Assembly: GCF_022581195.2 (NCBI RefSeq) | Contig: NC_061472.1 | Location: forward strand, 930,001-994,000 | From: Helicoverpa zea | Lineage: Eukaryota > Arthropoda > Insecta > Lepidoptera > Noctuidae | Direction: 5' to 3' | Length of the DNA: 64,000 nt | Shown: piece after piece, positions 22,614-33,784 of the stretch | Numbering within the stretch: position 1 is the first letter of the stretch | Layout: every line of letters starts with the position of its first letter | Translations under genes and position numbers: made by a program | The notes under the pieces: generated by a model | What the model saw: only the letters and a program-made list of their open reading frames with translations | The model's database searches: none | Told to the model about the DNA's origin: nothing

Positions 22614-25142
22614 ATGGCAGTGTTAGCCCTTCTCACAGTCGCCCTTTTGGCAGGTATGTGCATATTTTGTTTTTGTTTAGAGCTTTGAAGTTGTTTTTAT
22701 TTGCGCAGTTAGTCATCTGAATTATACGACTCTTCGTAAATAAGTCTTTATAAGATTGGAGTTCCATCGATATATAATTTAACCACAAAATTTGGAGTCC
22801 ATTTCAGTCCCATATGAACGTTTAATACTGTGCCAAATCTGAATTTTCCAATAAGCACCTTGGGTTCGGCGTCTAGTCTAATCAGATGCACCTCAGTTTG
22901 CACGTCTTTTACAAAAAGCGACTGCCTATCTGATCTCCTCAACCCAGTAACCTGGGCGGCCCAATACTTCTTACAAAATTTGGTTGTTACAACTGCCAAA
23001 GATATGCATAATATGACAACCTGGATCCACCAAGTTATTGTGCCTTCCAAAACACGGAAGAACTCGACATGACAAAGTCACTATTCCGCGGACCAACCGC
23101 ATCAAGGCCCATACTGATTTGGAACTTTGTGATCGTTTGCCCCAAACCACACAGTGACAATTGCTTATACCAAAACATGCCTTTTTAGGATCTGCCTACT
23201 CCACGCCTAATGCCTCCCGTATCGTCGGAGGCACGGTGACCTCAATCGAGAAGTTCCCGTCCATCGTAGCTATAGAACACTATAGCATATTCTCTGGGAC
23301 CTGGGGCCAGTCCTGTGCTGCCAATGTCCTGACCACCAGATATGTTCTGTCTGCTGCTCATTGCTTCGCTGGATTGTAAGTATTTAACTGTCGTTATTCT
23401 TGTAATGAGATGAGGCCGATAGTGAGAGACCACGTTTCGGTGCCGTGCCACGCTGGATGCAGGTCGCTTCCAACAGGTATCTGTGGAGATCAAAGGGGGA
23501 GGCCTATGTTCAGCAGTGGACGTCCTATGGCTGAGATGATGATGATGATGATGATGTTGTAATTTCCTAAATGTTTGAGTTAATTTGTCTATTTATGTAC
23601 TAGGGAGTTGCTTAGTTAGCTGAACCGAGAGAATATTTTTGTCACATATATAGGTTACTAGCTTCCGCCAGCGGCTTCGCCCGCGTGATGTGTTGATAAA
23701 AAGTAGCCTATGTGTTAATCCAGGGTATCACCTATCTACATACCAAATTTCAATCAAATCGGTCCAGCCGTTTTTGCGTGATTGAATAACAAACATACAT
23801 CCATACATTCTCACAAACTTTCACATTTATAATATAAGTAGGATATAGTGGAGAAAGAGATAGGCTACTTTATAAAGTGGAGATGCAGTTTCTTTGGGAT
23901 GTGAACGAAGTCATGTCAAGCCTACTCAATATTTAAAGCATCTTCGGATGGGCGTCATTTGTGTTTTATACTATAATATTAATATGCTTACATTGTGAAA
24001 TGTAGCTGGTCACACAACAATCATAGAATAGAATATGGAACTCCTCGTCAGCTTAGTTTGTCTGAATATCCTTATACACTTCATCATCATCATCATCATC
24101 ATCATCAGCCTATCGCAGTCCACTGCTGGACATAGGCCTCTCCAAGTGCACGCCACTGAGTGCCTTATACACTTAATGACTATAAATAGACAAATGAATG
24201 TTGCCTTCGTAATCACAATTTTAACTTAATGAAAAGCGTGAATTTAATTATATTTTGCCACAGAAATTAACCAGACAATTTCTCATTGCAGATTCTACCA
24301 CATCAGTTACCGCCGTTTCCGTGCCGGTTCCTCAATCCGTCACAACGGCGGTGTGGTGATCTACGCTGAAGCGGCCTTCAACCACCCTAGCTATGGGCAG
24401 TTGGGTGCCGATGGTGACATCTCTGTCGTCAGGCTGATGGGGCCACTGACCTACAGCCCCGTCATCCAGCAAGCTGCCATCCCCCCTCAGGGCTTCCAGA
24501 TTCCTGATAACCTACCCGTCGTTCACGCTGGTTGGGGCCACACTACTGTAAGTTTATAGCAATTTATTTATTAGATACAAGCTTTAGTAGCAATGTAATT
24601 TTGAGGAGCCCGTGGCTAACGTAAATACACGTTGAACAACGCTTGGAAAGGTCATTCTTTAAATTGGTGATCATCATGTCGTGACAAGATGTTCATCTCC
24701 GTCTTTTGGAAGACACGCTAAATTGTAGACTGTCATTTGAACATCTTTGACTATTGTTCTGGGTAATCAGAAACCAAGTCGTAGTTTTTCAAATCAATTT
24801 CTATTTATGTATTGAAATCCTAATATACCTTTTCAGGAAGGAGGATCATCTTCCGAAGTGCTCTTGGAGACCACGATCTTCACTATCAACAACCAGCTAT
24901 GTGCTGCTCGTTACTTGACTCTGGATCCCCCTCGAGTGGTGACTCCGAACATGATCTGCGCTGGTATCCTGGACATCGGTGGCAAGGACGCCTGCCAGGG
25001 TGACTCTGGAGGTCCTCTGTACTTTGGAGATATCCTCGTGGGTGTCGTCTCCTGGGGTCACGGTTGCGCCAATGAAACTTTCCCTGGAGTCAGCACTGCT
25101 GTCAGCCCTTACACTAACTGGATCTTGTCCACAGCTATTTAA
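22614..25142 (+). CDS. P1: secreted trypsin (active)
   Basis: Four exons: 22614-22653, 23189-23375, 24292-24547, 24837-25142 (789 nt, 262 residues), all with GT/AG introns. The signal peptide MAVLALLTVALLAG is followed by a short propeptide ending NASR and the activation site IVGG. The triad is complete: His71 in SAAHC, Asp118 in DGDIS, Ser218 in CQGDSGGP (chymotrypsin 57, 102, 195). Asp189 before ACQGDS and the glycines of SWGHGC and PGVST predict cleavage after Arg/Lys. Six cysteines give the usual three disulphides. The likely role is digestive proteolysis in the larval midgut lumen, inferred from family. Intron 1 holds a moth repeat (~22850-23045); intron 2 holds an RTE tail and another repeat. 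AATAAA at 25363-25368 may be the poly(A) signal. Confidence 0.93.
22850..23045 (-). mobile_element. Moth interspersed repeat in P1 intron 1
   Basis: It contains GGCGTCTAGTCTAATCAGATG and GCGACTGCCTATCTGATCTCC followed by CTCAACCCAGTAACC. The same words recur at 46130-46370 and 47700-47890, and in reverse orientation at 57545-57830. I take the GGAAGCCGACCCCAACATAG-type end as the 3' end, so this copy is on the minus strand. Confidence 0.6.
23446..23560 (+). mobile_element. RTE-type LINE 3' end in P1 intron 2
   Basis: It carries the codons for WMQVASNRYLWRSKG and QQWTSYG, then TGA and a GATGATGATG run, nearly identical to the end of the 4496-4690 copy but shorter. A strongly 5'-truncated insertion. 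Confidence 0.8.
23655..23848 (+). mobile_element. Moth repeat (ACTAGCTTCCGCCAGCGGC family), copy 1
   Basis: About 195 bp from CTAGCTTCCGCCAGCGGCTT to CACATTTATAATATAAGTAG in P1 intron 2. A near-identical copy is at 32798-32998, a partial one at about 42177-42250, and more diverged relatives at 35779-35972 and 53170-53365. Probably the tail of a LINE or a SINE. Confidence 0.7.
24080..24160 (-). mobile_element. Short RTE/SINE tail, minus strand
   Basis: A (CAT)n run at about 24083-24107 followed by CAGTCCACTGCTGGACATAGG and CCTCTCCAAGTGCACGCC reads as the reverse complement of a GAT-tailed moth LINE/SINE end. It lies in P1 intron 2. Confidence 0.6.
24857..24919 (+). repeat. 63-nt tract identical to P2 27649-27711
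   Basis: The start of P1 exon 4 and the start of P2 exon 4 are identical over 63 nt, synonymous sites included, while exon 2 of the two genes differs at many sites. Gene conversion or very strong constraint would explain it. Confidence 0.8.
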
Positions 25143-25931
25143 TGTCTTAAAATAACTTTTGAACTTAATAACTTGTAAAAAATATATTTTATGTACATAT
25201 CAATTTTCGTGTTGATTTAGTGATTTAGTCATCCTATAGTTTGTAGTAATGATAGGTACTTATTTATACAAATTAAAATCTGTTTTTTCATATATCTCTC
25301 GATTTTACGCATAATTTAGTAGAGGTTATTCATTATGAAAACTGAATCTCGTCAAATTATTAAATAAAGTTATATTTACTATCACGATTATCTTGCATAC
25401 CAGTGATTGAGGAAAGGTAAAGGAAAACCTCCTGAAGAAATCTGAATGAGATTTCAAAAGCGCTCATTAGTTTTCTGTATGAGAAGATTACTGTATCCCG
25501 CAGTAAGCCAGTAAAAAAGGCTGATGATGATGAATAAGGCTGTATTTACAAATAATCAGTTCACTAGGAAAAACTACTCCTGACATGAGAATCATAAAAT
25601 ATTGTTGGCTCATTATAAAACAGACAAATAACGTTGATGACGTAGAGAAAAATCTAGTTATATAGAAAAAAATAGAAAAGCGGATAACCTGACACAGATA
25701 ATTACATTAGGATATTGATAAAATTATTCGATAATCTATTTAAAAGACTTAACTGTTATGCTATCTAATTCTTTGAACATACTCTTATCTTTTATCTTTG
25801 CTTCAAAGTGCGGTAGTTCTAGCCAGCTTTAGCTATCTTTATTGATTTACAACGGATTTATTCTGGGTTTACTGTAGTCAATATATATTGGTTGGGGGAT
25901 TAATAATCTTGCAGTTCATACAGACACAAAC
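25143..25931. promoter_or_regulatory. P1-P2 intergenic region with GATA motif cluster and P2 TATA
   Basis: Four WGATAA-type motifs lie within about 100 bp: AGATAA 25696-25701, TGATAA 25716-25721, and minus-strand copies at 25785-25790 and 25792-25797. A TATATAT box lies at about 25882-25888, and GCAGTT near 25911 is a possible initiator. GATA factors drive insect midgut genes, so these are candidate enhancer sites. In such AT-rich DNA chance matches are expected, hence moderate confidence. Confidence 0.45.
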
Positions 25932-27934
25932 ATGGCGGTGCTACCCCTTCTGACTCTCGCCCTTTTGGCAGGTATTTATGTTCTTTAACTATTTTTAGTT
26001 TAGGATTATCGATTTTCTAAGGAATATCTTCATCTTTATTATTATCATCTTCTTGTTCATACGTTCCCTGGACAAACGTTTTGGGTTTGATGCAACAATT
26101 GGTTATATTAATTTTGACTTTATATCATCTTATATTTTACACAACCTTGCCATTTTATCTTTCACACCTCATAAGTTGTAAATAATCAACTAAAAAAATA
26201 CCTAATCCACGTAGTTACTTCAAGAACTAAAACAGTGGCAGGTATCATAAAAGCGATTAACACGCAATACCTAAATAAACAGCTTTGATATGCTGTCTTA
26301 ACTATTGAAGTGTAGTATTTAGATAGAATAAAAAAAAACTATTTTTAAGCCAATAAATCGCCGAAGATATGGAAAAACCGAATATCACTGTCACAACTGG
26401 GCTATATTTTTACATGGAGCATTAAAACATATATCATGATCAAAAAGTTAATATTTCAAATAGACACACTACCAATTCTTGTAAAACGACAAGGCAACAA
26501 CCGGCAAGGAAATCCATAATAATTATATCATCAGCTTTTTCCTTATCCCTTCAATTCAAACAATAAGTAGGGTCAATATTATACGCTCTGGTCACTAAGT
26601 TATTTCATCTTTAGGCAAAAGACAGGGTAACATCATCTTAACAAATTGTATTGTTCTCAGGCTCCGCCTACTCTTCTCCATCCCGTATCGTTGGAGGAAC
26701 AGTCACCTCCATCGACAAGTTCCCCTCCATCGTATCGGTGGAGTTCTACAGCATTTGGTCTGGCACCTGGAGTCAATCCTGCGCTGCTAACATTCTGACA
26801 GCCCGTTACGTGTTGTCTGCGGCTCACTGCTTTGATGGATTGTAAGTATGAAGTAAAATTTCAAATTTTTCAAGATAATGTGATGATTTTTTTTTTACTT
26901 TGAACCAATATTGCACAATGTGACGAAACTGTCAAAAAATGTGGAAAATGCTACTAGTATTAGATTTTAGATCTGATAACATTCAATCAGAACGATAAGC
27001 TTGCAATGCGTAGAAGTGGGTGAAAGGGTCTTTTGCGCCTTAAAGATTGTCCTCCTGAGCCTGATCTCCCTTAAGGTATCTTACGTTGGCCATACCCGCG
27101 TTCTAAACGATCCAAAATGAAATGTAAGTGTATCCATGCCTGTGCATACTCATACTTAATGTTTAGCCGCCGAACGCTGGAATGTTTATGACTATACAGA
27201 CATTTCTTTACAGCTTATTCGACATCAACTACCGTCGTGTTCGCGCTGGCTCTTCTTACCGCAACACCGGAGGCATCTTGGCTGACGCTGACCACGCCTA
27301 CAACCACCCCACTTACGGTCTCAATGGATACGATGGTGACATCTCCGTCATCAGGCTGAGGACTCCCTTGGTGTACAGCCCCGTCGTCCAGCAGTCCGTT
27401 ATCGTCAACCAAGGATTCCAGATTCCCGACAACCTACCCGTCGTCCACGCCGGTTGGGGCGCTATTTCGGTAAGCAATATTGCATCTGTAACTATATTGT
27501 GGCAAATTAGAACGAAAAGTGGAAAGGGACAGAATGTAACGATATCTCAAACTAATCCTCATGTGATTGTAATAATAACTACGTAGATATGTTACATGTT
27601 AATAATTTCATAATATTATTTTTTACAGCAAGGAGGACCCTTATCTCCAGTGCTCTTGGAGACCACGATCTTCACTATCAACAACCAGCTATGTGCTGCT
27701 CGTTACTTGACCCTGCCATGGCCCCAAATTGTGACTGAGAACATGATCTGCGCTGGTATTTTGGACGTCGGTGGCAAGGACGCTTGCCAGGGTGACTCTG
27801 GTGGTCCTCTGTACTATGGTAATGTCACCGTGGGTGTCGTCTCTTGGGGTCACGGCTGCGCTAACGCTACCTTCCCTGGAGTCAGCACTGCTGTCAGTCC
27901 TTACACCGACTGGATCATCCAAACCGCCGTCTAA
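25932..27934 (+). CDS. P2: secreted trypsin (active)
   Basis: Exons 25932-25971, 26661-26841, 27214-27469, 27629-27934 (783 nt, 260 residues). The signal peptide MAVLPLLTLALLAGSAYS is nearly that of P1, and SPSR/IVGG marks zymogen cleavage. The triad is His69, Asp116, Ser216; Asp189 and all six cysteines are present, so trypsin specificity is expected. It is the closest relative of P1: exon 3 and exon 4 have the same lengths, and a 63-nt tract in exon 4 is identical. The second and third exons have diverged more. Introns are short and largely repeat-free, unlike P1 and P4. AATAAA at 28072-28077 is a likely poly(A) signal. Role inferred as midgut digestion. Confidence 0.93.
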
Positions 27935-28659
27935 ATTATTCTTTATGTTCCTGTCTAATTTAAATTCTATTCTTCCAACTTTTTTGTACAGAACGTCTAA
28001 ATTTATATTACCAGCTGCCGGAAGATTTTTTTTTTGTATAAGAGTTGATTAAGGATGTTTTGATATTTCTTAATAAAAACTTTGAAAACATTTATCTTTA
28101 TTTATTTCTGTACCTGTGAAATGAATTCACTTTAAATATATTAGTAGTCTGTCTCAGAAATCTGGATGAACATTCCAAAAAAGTGGTTTAGAATTAGGCT
28201 GTCAACTGTCAACACAGTAAGCTATGCTATCTACACTGACTATTACATAGAGTATTTTTCGTATTTGTTTGTTTACTCAAAAACTACTAGACTGATTTTA
28301 AAAATTCTTACACCATTCGAAAGCTACGTTATCTGTGATTACCTTAGGCTATATTTTATCTCAATACGGGCAGTAGTTCCTAAGGGACGATTAGTGGTTT
28401 TTATGAGTATGTTCTCCTCACCTACAAGAAATTATACGGAGATTTTCTCATTTCCAAATCAAAAAATAAAAGAGAAAATACATTGGCAAACACACTATTC
28501 TCGAAGCAGCATTTTAAACGATTTGTGTGGATTCATACGATGCTGACTAAGCATTTGATTGCGTTGATCATGACACGCAATTTATTATTTGTGCGCTAGG
28601 TACGGTACTACACAATAATGTTGAAGCTCTCGCTTACCTTAACCTACCATTAAAAGGAA

Positions 28660-28966
28660 GTCGTGGTGGCCTTGTGGGTAAAGAACCAATCTCTCGAGTA
28701 TGATAGTGATTAGACTAGGGTGTGGGTTCGATTCCAGATCAGGCAAGTACCAATGCAACTTTTCTAAGTTTGTATGTACTTTCTAAGTATATCCTGGACG
28801 CCAATGGCTGATAAAAAGGTAAAGGAAAACATCTTGAGGAAACCTGGACTATAGTCTGAAATCACCAACCCGCATTGAGTAAGCGTGGTGATTGATGCTC
28901 AATCCTTCTCCTTGTGAGAGGACGCCTGTGCCCAGCAGTGGGACGATAAAAAGGCTGTAACAGTAA
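28660..28966 (+). mobile_element. tRNA-derived SINE, copy 2
   Basis: It starts GTCGTGGTGGCC, has box B GGTTCGATTCC at 28725-28735 and ends AAGGCTGTAACAGTAA. It matches the 17141-17363 copy over most of its length but includes an extra segment with CCGCATTGAGTAAGCGTGG and CCCAGCAGTGGGACG. An insertion near 28700 separates box A from box B more than normal. Confidence 0.75.
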
Positions 28967-29939
28967 TCAATTAGAATCGGTCAGCTGCAGTACAAAACCC
29001 TAAGCGGCAGAAATCGATATGGATATGCTTCAGGGTTCAATACTTGGCTCACTTTTATTTTTAGGGCACTATATTAATATAAATGTTACATAAGCTCAAA
29101 TATATCTTATCCTGAGGAAGCCTATCTATACAACTGTTATAAAGCTAAATATGTTTTTGTTTGTTTGAATCCGCTCAGAAACTATTGGTCCGATTTGGAA
29201 AATTATATCGGTCAGATAGCACAACTTATCGAGGAAAGCTGCTTTTTATCCGGGCGCACGGAGTAGTTCCTACGGACGCTCTTAAAAATAAGTAGAAATG
29301 TTTTTTTGCCTTTGGATATAAATGTGAGAGTCCATTTGCACTGCTCGCCTTAAGATGGTTCTAAAATGAAACTCATATTTCTGTATTTGAGGTGAAGAGC
29401 TCCCGACTCCCGACTAGGTCAAAACCACTCAGTTCAATCGATGTGACAACATGTGACGCGGTCGGTCCGTGGGTGCTGTCCATGATACATGTTTCCATGA
29501 CGAGTTCTTCTGTGTTTTGGAAGGCACGATAAGTTGGTACCGGCTGTCATTTGAACGTCTTTTCCAGTCGTTACGTGTAGCCAGATAACTTTCAATCCTT
29601 GATTTCTAACATTTTGTTTCACATTGCCATTAACGGGGGTACCGTAGATGACTAATTTCTATTGGCTGATTAAGTCGTTGCCATGACAGAAATACATCTT
29701 CAGAAGTTATCAATTAGGATAGCTGACTAACGTAGATAATACCTCTCAGATAGCTACTTTATTACGGCGCACTTAAAGAACCCGTGTGGCAAAATCTAAC
29801 AAACCTACTGTTTTTATTGTCATCTGTTTAGACAAAAAAGTACTAGAAAGAACCGCTTATCGTTAATCAGTAGTGTTCCAATATTACGACTCCTGGGGCT
29901 TTGGTAATCTTTATATTTTTACAATGACTATTATCAGGT

Positions 29940-29946
29940 TATAAAA
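29940..29946 (+). promoter_or_regulatory. TATA box of P3
   Basis: TATAAAA lies 44 bp before the P3 ATG, the same spacing class as in P1. Confidence 0.75.
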
Positions 29947-29983
29947 TTGGGTGAGGACGTACTGAGTGGCATTTGAGTTTGAC

Positions 29984-31721
29984 ATGGCAACGCAGATAGT
30001 TCTGGTCTTCGCCCTCTTTGCAGGTAATTATCATGTTAATCTTTAAGTCCTTATACTTCCAAATTCAAGTTGAACGAAATTGGAAAAAGAGGGAAAAGAA
30101 ACGTTGTCTCCCAGATACATAAAATTTTTGGTGGTACTGGTAATCCATGGAAAGAATTCATTGATTGCTTATAGCAAGTCTCTCTCTTACACTATCCTGC
30201 AATACATTTGGCAGGCGCTATTAAAGTCGCTATCCAGCTAATGATGATTATTATGAACTTATTTCTTAATGTTTATTCTAGTCAGGTTTCCTTCATCAAA
30301 TATCCTCTAAACTAGAACACAATGGTTTCTTGCCAGGTCTGGCGTGCGCCTCGCCATCGGCCCGCATCCTGGGTGGCACTCCTTCCTCCGTGGAGAAACA
30401 CCCCTCCATCGTTCAGGTGGAGTCTATGGGCTCAGCGTCAGGTATCTGGGCGCAATCCTGTGGAGGCAACATCCTGACTGCCAGATACGTTGTGTCAGCT
30501 GCACACTGTTTCCATGGAATGTGAGTTTCAATAGATCATAGGTCAAAACTTTTTACCTGTTAAGCTAGGTTAATTTGCCACGACCACAACCTAATTGTCT
30601 TGGAATTTGGACTTTATCTAGAGGTAAACATGTAATAATTAGATGCAAGTGTTGATACGTATAAATAGACGAACTATGAGCTAAATATTATTAAAATCCG
30701 TGTATACCTGCGGCGTTACACAACTATGGTATAACAGCTATGGTTACAGTTATACGATGTTATACATGATTATATTCATATACGTACCTGTAGTTATTAA
30801 TACCAGGCATAACTCCCCATTCGTTATTTTTTCATTCCAGTTTCTACGAGCCTAAGAACCGCCGCATCAGGGCCGGTTCCTCAGAGCGCAACACCGGCGG
30901 TGTGGTCATCCAAGTAGACGTTGAGATCAATCACCCAACCTATGGCGTCAATGACATGGACGGTGACATCAGCATTGTCAGACTCCTGGGTTCTCTGGAA
31001 TACAGCCCTGTGATCCAACAGGGTCCCATTATTCCTGCTGATTTTAACTTGCCTGATGGGTTACCTGTGGTGTTGGCTGGTTGGGGCGCTACCGAGGTTA
31101 GTGTTTTCGAAAACTTGATTAATTCAATTATGTTGTACTTGTAAATATCATCACTTATGTAGAGATAAAGCATATCAGTCAAGTCCAAAGATACTGTCCG
31201 TCTGAATATCGTCAATTTCTCATTTGCACTTTGACAGTTTATTGTGACACTGTGAAAGTTTTACTAAAATACTAATCAATTTAGTGGAAAGAAAATGGAA
31301 ACTTAGGTACGATAATAAATGAAACTTCGTTTATATAGTTACTTATATCCTTGAACATGAATCAATCAGCAAATTAATTTCATCATTCTAATAAAACACC
31401 CATTTCTTCTTTCAGCTCGGCTCTTTACCTTCCAACGAGCTTCTGGAAACTTCCACCTACATAGTGTCCAGGGAAGTCTGTGCTGAACGTTATGCTAGCT
31501 TATCCATCCCTCGCAGTGTTACTGAGAACATGATCTGCGCTAGTCATTTGGACGTCGGTGGTAGGACAGCCTGCGCAGGTGACTTCGGAGGTCCTCTGTA
31601 CTATGATGGTATCCTTGTCGGAGTCTTATCCTGGGGTGAGGGTTGTTCCAACAAGACCTTGCCTGGAGTCAGCACTGCAGTTGCTTCTTATACTAACTGG
31701 ATTATTGATACTGCTGTTTAA
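29984..31721 (+). CDS. P3: trypsin-family pseudoenzyme (Ser195 to Phe)
   Basis: Exons 29984-30023, 30337-30520, 30841-31096, 31416-31721 (786 nt, 261 residues), frames and splice sites intact. The signal peptide MATQIVLVFALFAGLACA and a cleavable SPSAR/ILGG site are kept, as are His70 in SAAHC, Asp117 in DGDIS and all six core cysteines. The catalytic serine is Phe217: the motif reads CAGDFGGP. Asp189 is also changed, to Thr (GGRTACAG). Hydrolysis should be abolished and the S1 pocket no longer selects Arg/Lys. It is thus probably a secreted serine protease homolog that folds normally. A single C-to-T would explain the Ser-to-Phe change. AATAAA at 31734-31739 sits just 13 bp after the stop. 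Function unknown; inhibitor binding or substrate shielding are possibilities only. Confidence 0.9.
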
Positions 31722-32797
31722 AGTGGGTCTTCAAATAAAATAAATGATGAAACATGGTCTTTGGGGAGGTATGTGAATGATGAGGACGTTTTGTGGACTT
31801 GCAGAGTTTGGTGAATAAATTATTATTTAATACATAATTGTATTTTCTTATTTGAGAAAAGTGGAAAGAGTGGGATATGTATTCCAGTTGAATTATAGTC
31901 TTTATCGTGGTACTTTATGCCCGAATGAAGATGCGCATTCCTTCATACATTGATTGGTCTTTATCTATAATCGTCTAGGTTGCCTTATTGAATCGGCATA
32001 TAAATGAAAAATAATTAGGTAGGTACCTACATTACAATAACATGCTTACTGTATGTACCTAGATAAAGGTTTTTTATTTTGTAAATGAAGGCATCAAAGG
32101 CTTATTCATTTCCTGCATTAACTATCTTTATCAAATTGTTAAGATTGATATTATCTGAAACAGTGTAAACGACTAATAAGTGCGTGTTGTGTGTCATACA
32201 TACATAGGTATTTTTTTATGGAGGCATAGTTTTAATGTAAATAGGTACTATTTTTCAAGATTAATTTACAAGGAGACAGCAGATTTAGAAATATTACCTA
32301 TCTAGCCTGCCTATTTTAAAAGCTTTGTTTCTATTTCATATCATCTTAATTAATGCTTTTCCAGTTCCTAATTATTTCGGTTCCCATTAGTATTGACGTA
32401 GCTTCTTTAGTTCCGGTTAAAAAGAATGACATAATGTTCTCCGATTCATGGGATATGTAACGGGGAATGATTTAAAAAAAAACATGGACTAGTACTTTCT
32501 GAGATCAGCGCGTGCAAGCAAACAAACGAACTCTTCAGCTTTATTATATTGGTATACATGTAGGATGTTAAAGACAAGAGATTTCATAGATACCCCTCAT
32601 GTTCCCGTAGTTACCATACTAAGGAACGCTGGTGAAAGCGTTCTGGTGGAATAGCCTAAAGTATATGGATATTAGGACCTATTCAGTACCTACCTAGGTA
32701 CTATACTGAACATCAACGGTTCTGTGATTCGTAAGGATACGTTAAAGAGTTCATTGTTAGGTTAAATTAATAAATTGGACCTTCTTCTTTATACTAG

Positions 32798-32998
32798 ACT
32801 AGCTTCCGCCAGCGGCTTCGCCCGCGTGGTCTGTTGATAAAAAGTAGCCTATGTGTTAATCCAGGGTATCACCTATCTACGTACCGAATTTCAATCAAAT
32901 CGGTCCAGCCGTTTTTGCGTGATTGAATAACAAACATACATCCATACATTCTTCATCTTCATCATACAAACTTTCACATTTATAATATAAGTAAGATT
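32798..32998 (+). mobile_element. Moth repeat (ACTAGCTTCCGCCAGCGGC family), copy 2
   Basis: Near-identical to 23655-23848, with a small CATCTTCATCATAC insertion near its 3' end. The close match suggests recent spread of this family. Confidence 0.7.
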
Positions 32999-33112
32999 GT
33001 AGATACTTATATTTACTAGTCTAAAATAAAACTTTGCTATCATAAATAATAAATGATGATTGATTATGAAACGACTTGGTCAAGTACTCTTTTTGGAACA
33101 CTGGTTTTTGTA

Positions 33113-33535
33113 AGGCGATTATCACACTGCCCCGCATGATGCAGCGTAGTGCGTGGATGCGTTTTTTTCCGTTGTATGGAAATATCTCCGTTTGTATGGA
33201 AAACACGCATAGTCCAACACACTGAAAATGCATCCACGCGCGTTCATGCGGATCACGCACATACATGCGGAGAAACACGCACCCCCGCGCGTAGGTGCGG
33301 GGCGAGACGCAAGGTATGGCACACTGAATCCCGCAATGCCGCGCGTGATTTTGAATGGGCGTGACGTGTATATTTGAAAATGGAACTCGCTGTGCGTGAA
33401 TTTACAAAACGCACCTACGCGCGTGAGTGCGTGAAAAACCCGCACGATGATGCAGATCTGCACTCCCGCAGGAACGCGCGTAGGTGCGTCGACACGCAAG
33501 ATGCAGCGTGATGCGGGGCAGTGTGAAGATCACCT
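33113..33535. mobile_element. GC/CpG-rich 423-bp MITE
   Basis: The ends AGGCGATTATCACACTGCCC and, inverted, AGGTGATCTTCACACTGCCC carry the shared core CACACTGCCCCGCAT; TA adjoins each end. The inside is full of short GCGTG/CGCAC words and is far richer in CpG than its surroundings. No transposase. Open frames of up to 125 codons on both strands come from the stop-poor GC-rich composition. Confidence 0.7.
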
Positions 33536-33784
33536 AAATGTAGATGATATATAATAAAACAAGTGAATTTTATTATAAAAAAAATGTTTGTTGATTTAAT
33601 AAAGCGCTATCTAGCAGCGTATTACAGAACTAATTGTATACGACGCTTACTTACATGATAATGTTGTATACACTACAAGCTTGCAGGTTTTTTGAATAGA
33701 TGGCTCTTACTGAAAACTTTCAGGCAATTGTAATAAGCATGATAGCAGTTCCTACTATGGGTTAAGATTTTTGTTTTTTTTTTT

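Larger units (their letters stand above)
27935..29983. other. P2-P3 intergenic region: repeats and P3 promoter
   Basis: No gene seen apart from P2's 3' UTR. It holds a degenerate LINE/SINE relic near 28240-28400, a SINE at 28660-28966, a diverged repeat near 29180-29290, and a moth repeat near 29430-29650. GATA-type motifs AGATAA 29734-29739 and AGATAG 29748-29753 precede the P3 TATA box. Confidence 0.5.

Noticed and set aside
33122..33499. 125-codon minus-strand frame in the CpG-rich MITE
   Set aside because: Built from short GC-rich repeat words inside a small inverted-repeat element; no start context or domain.
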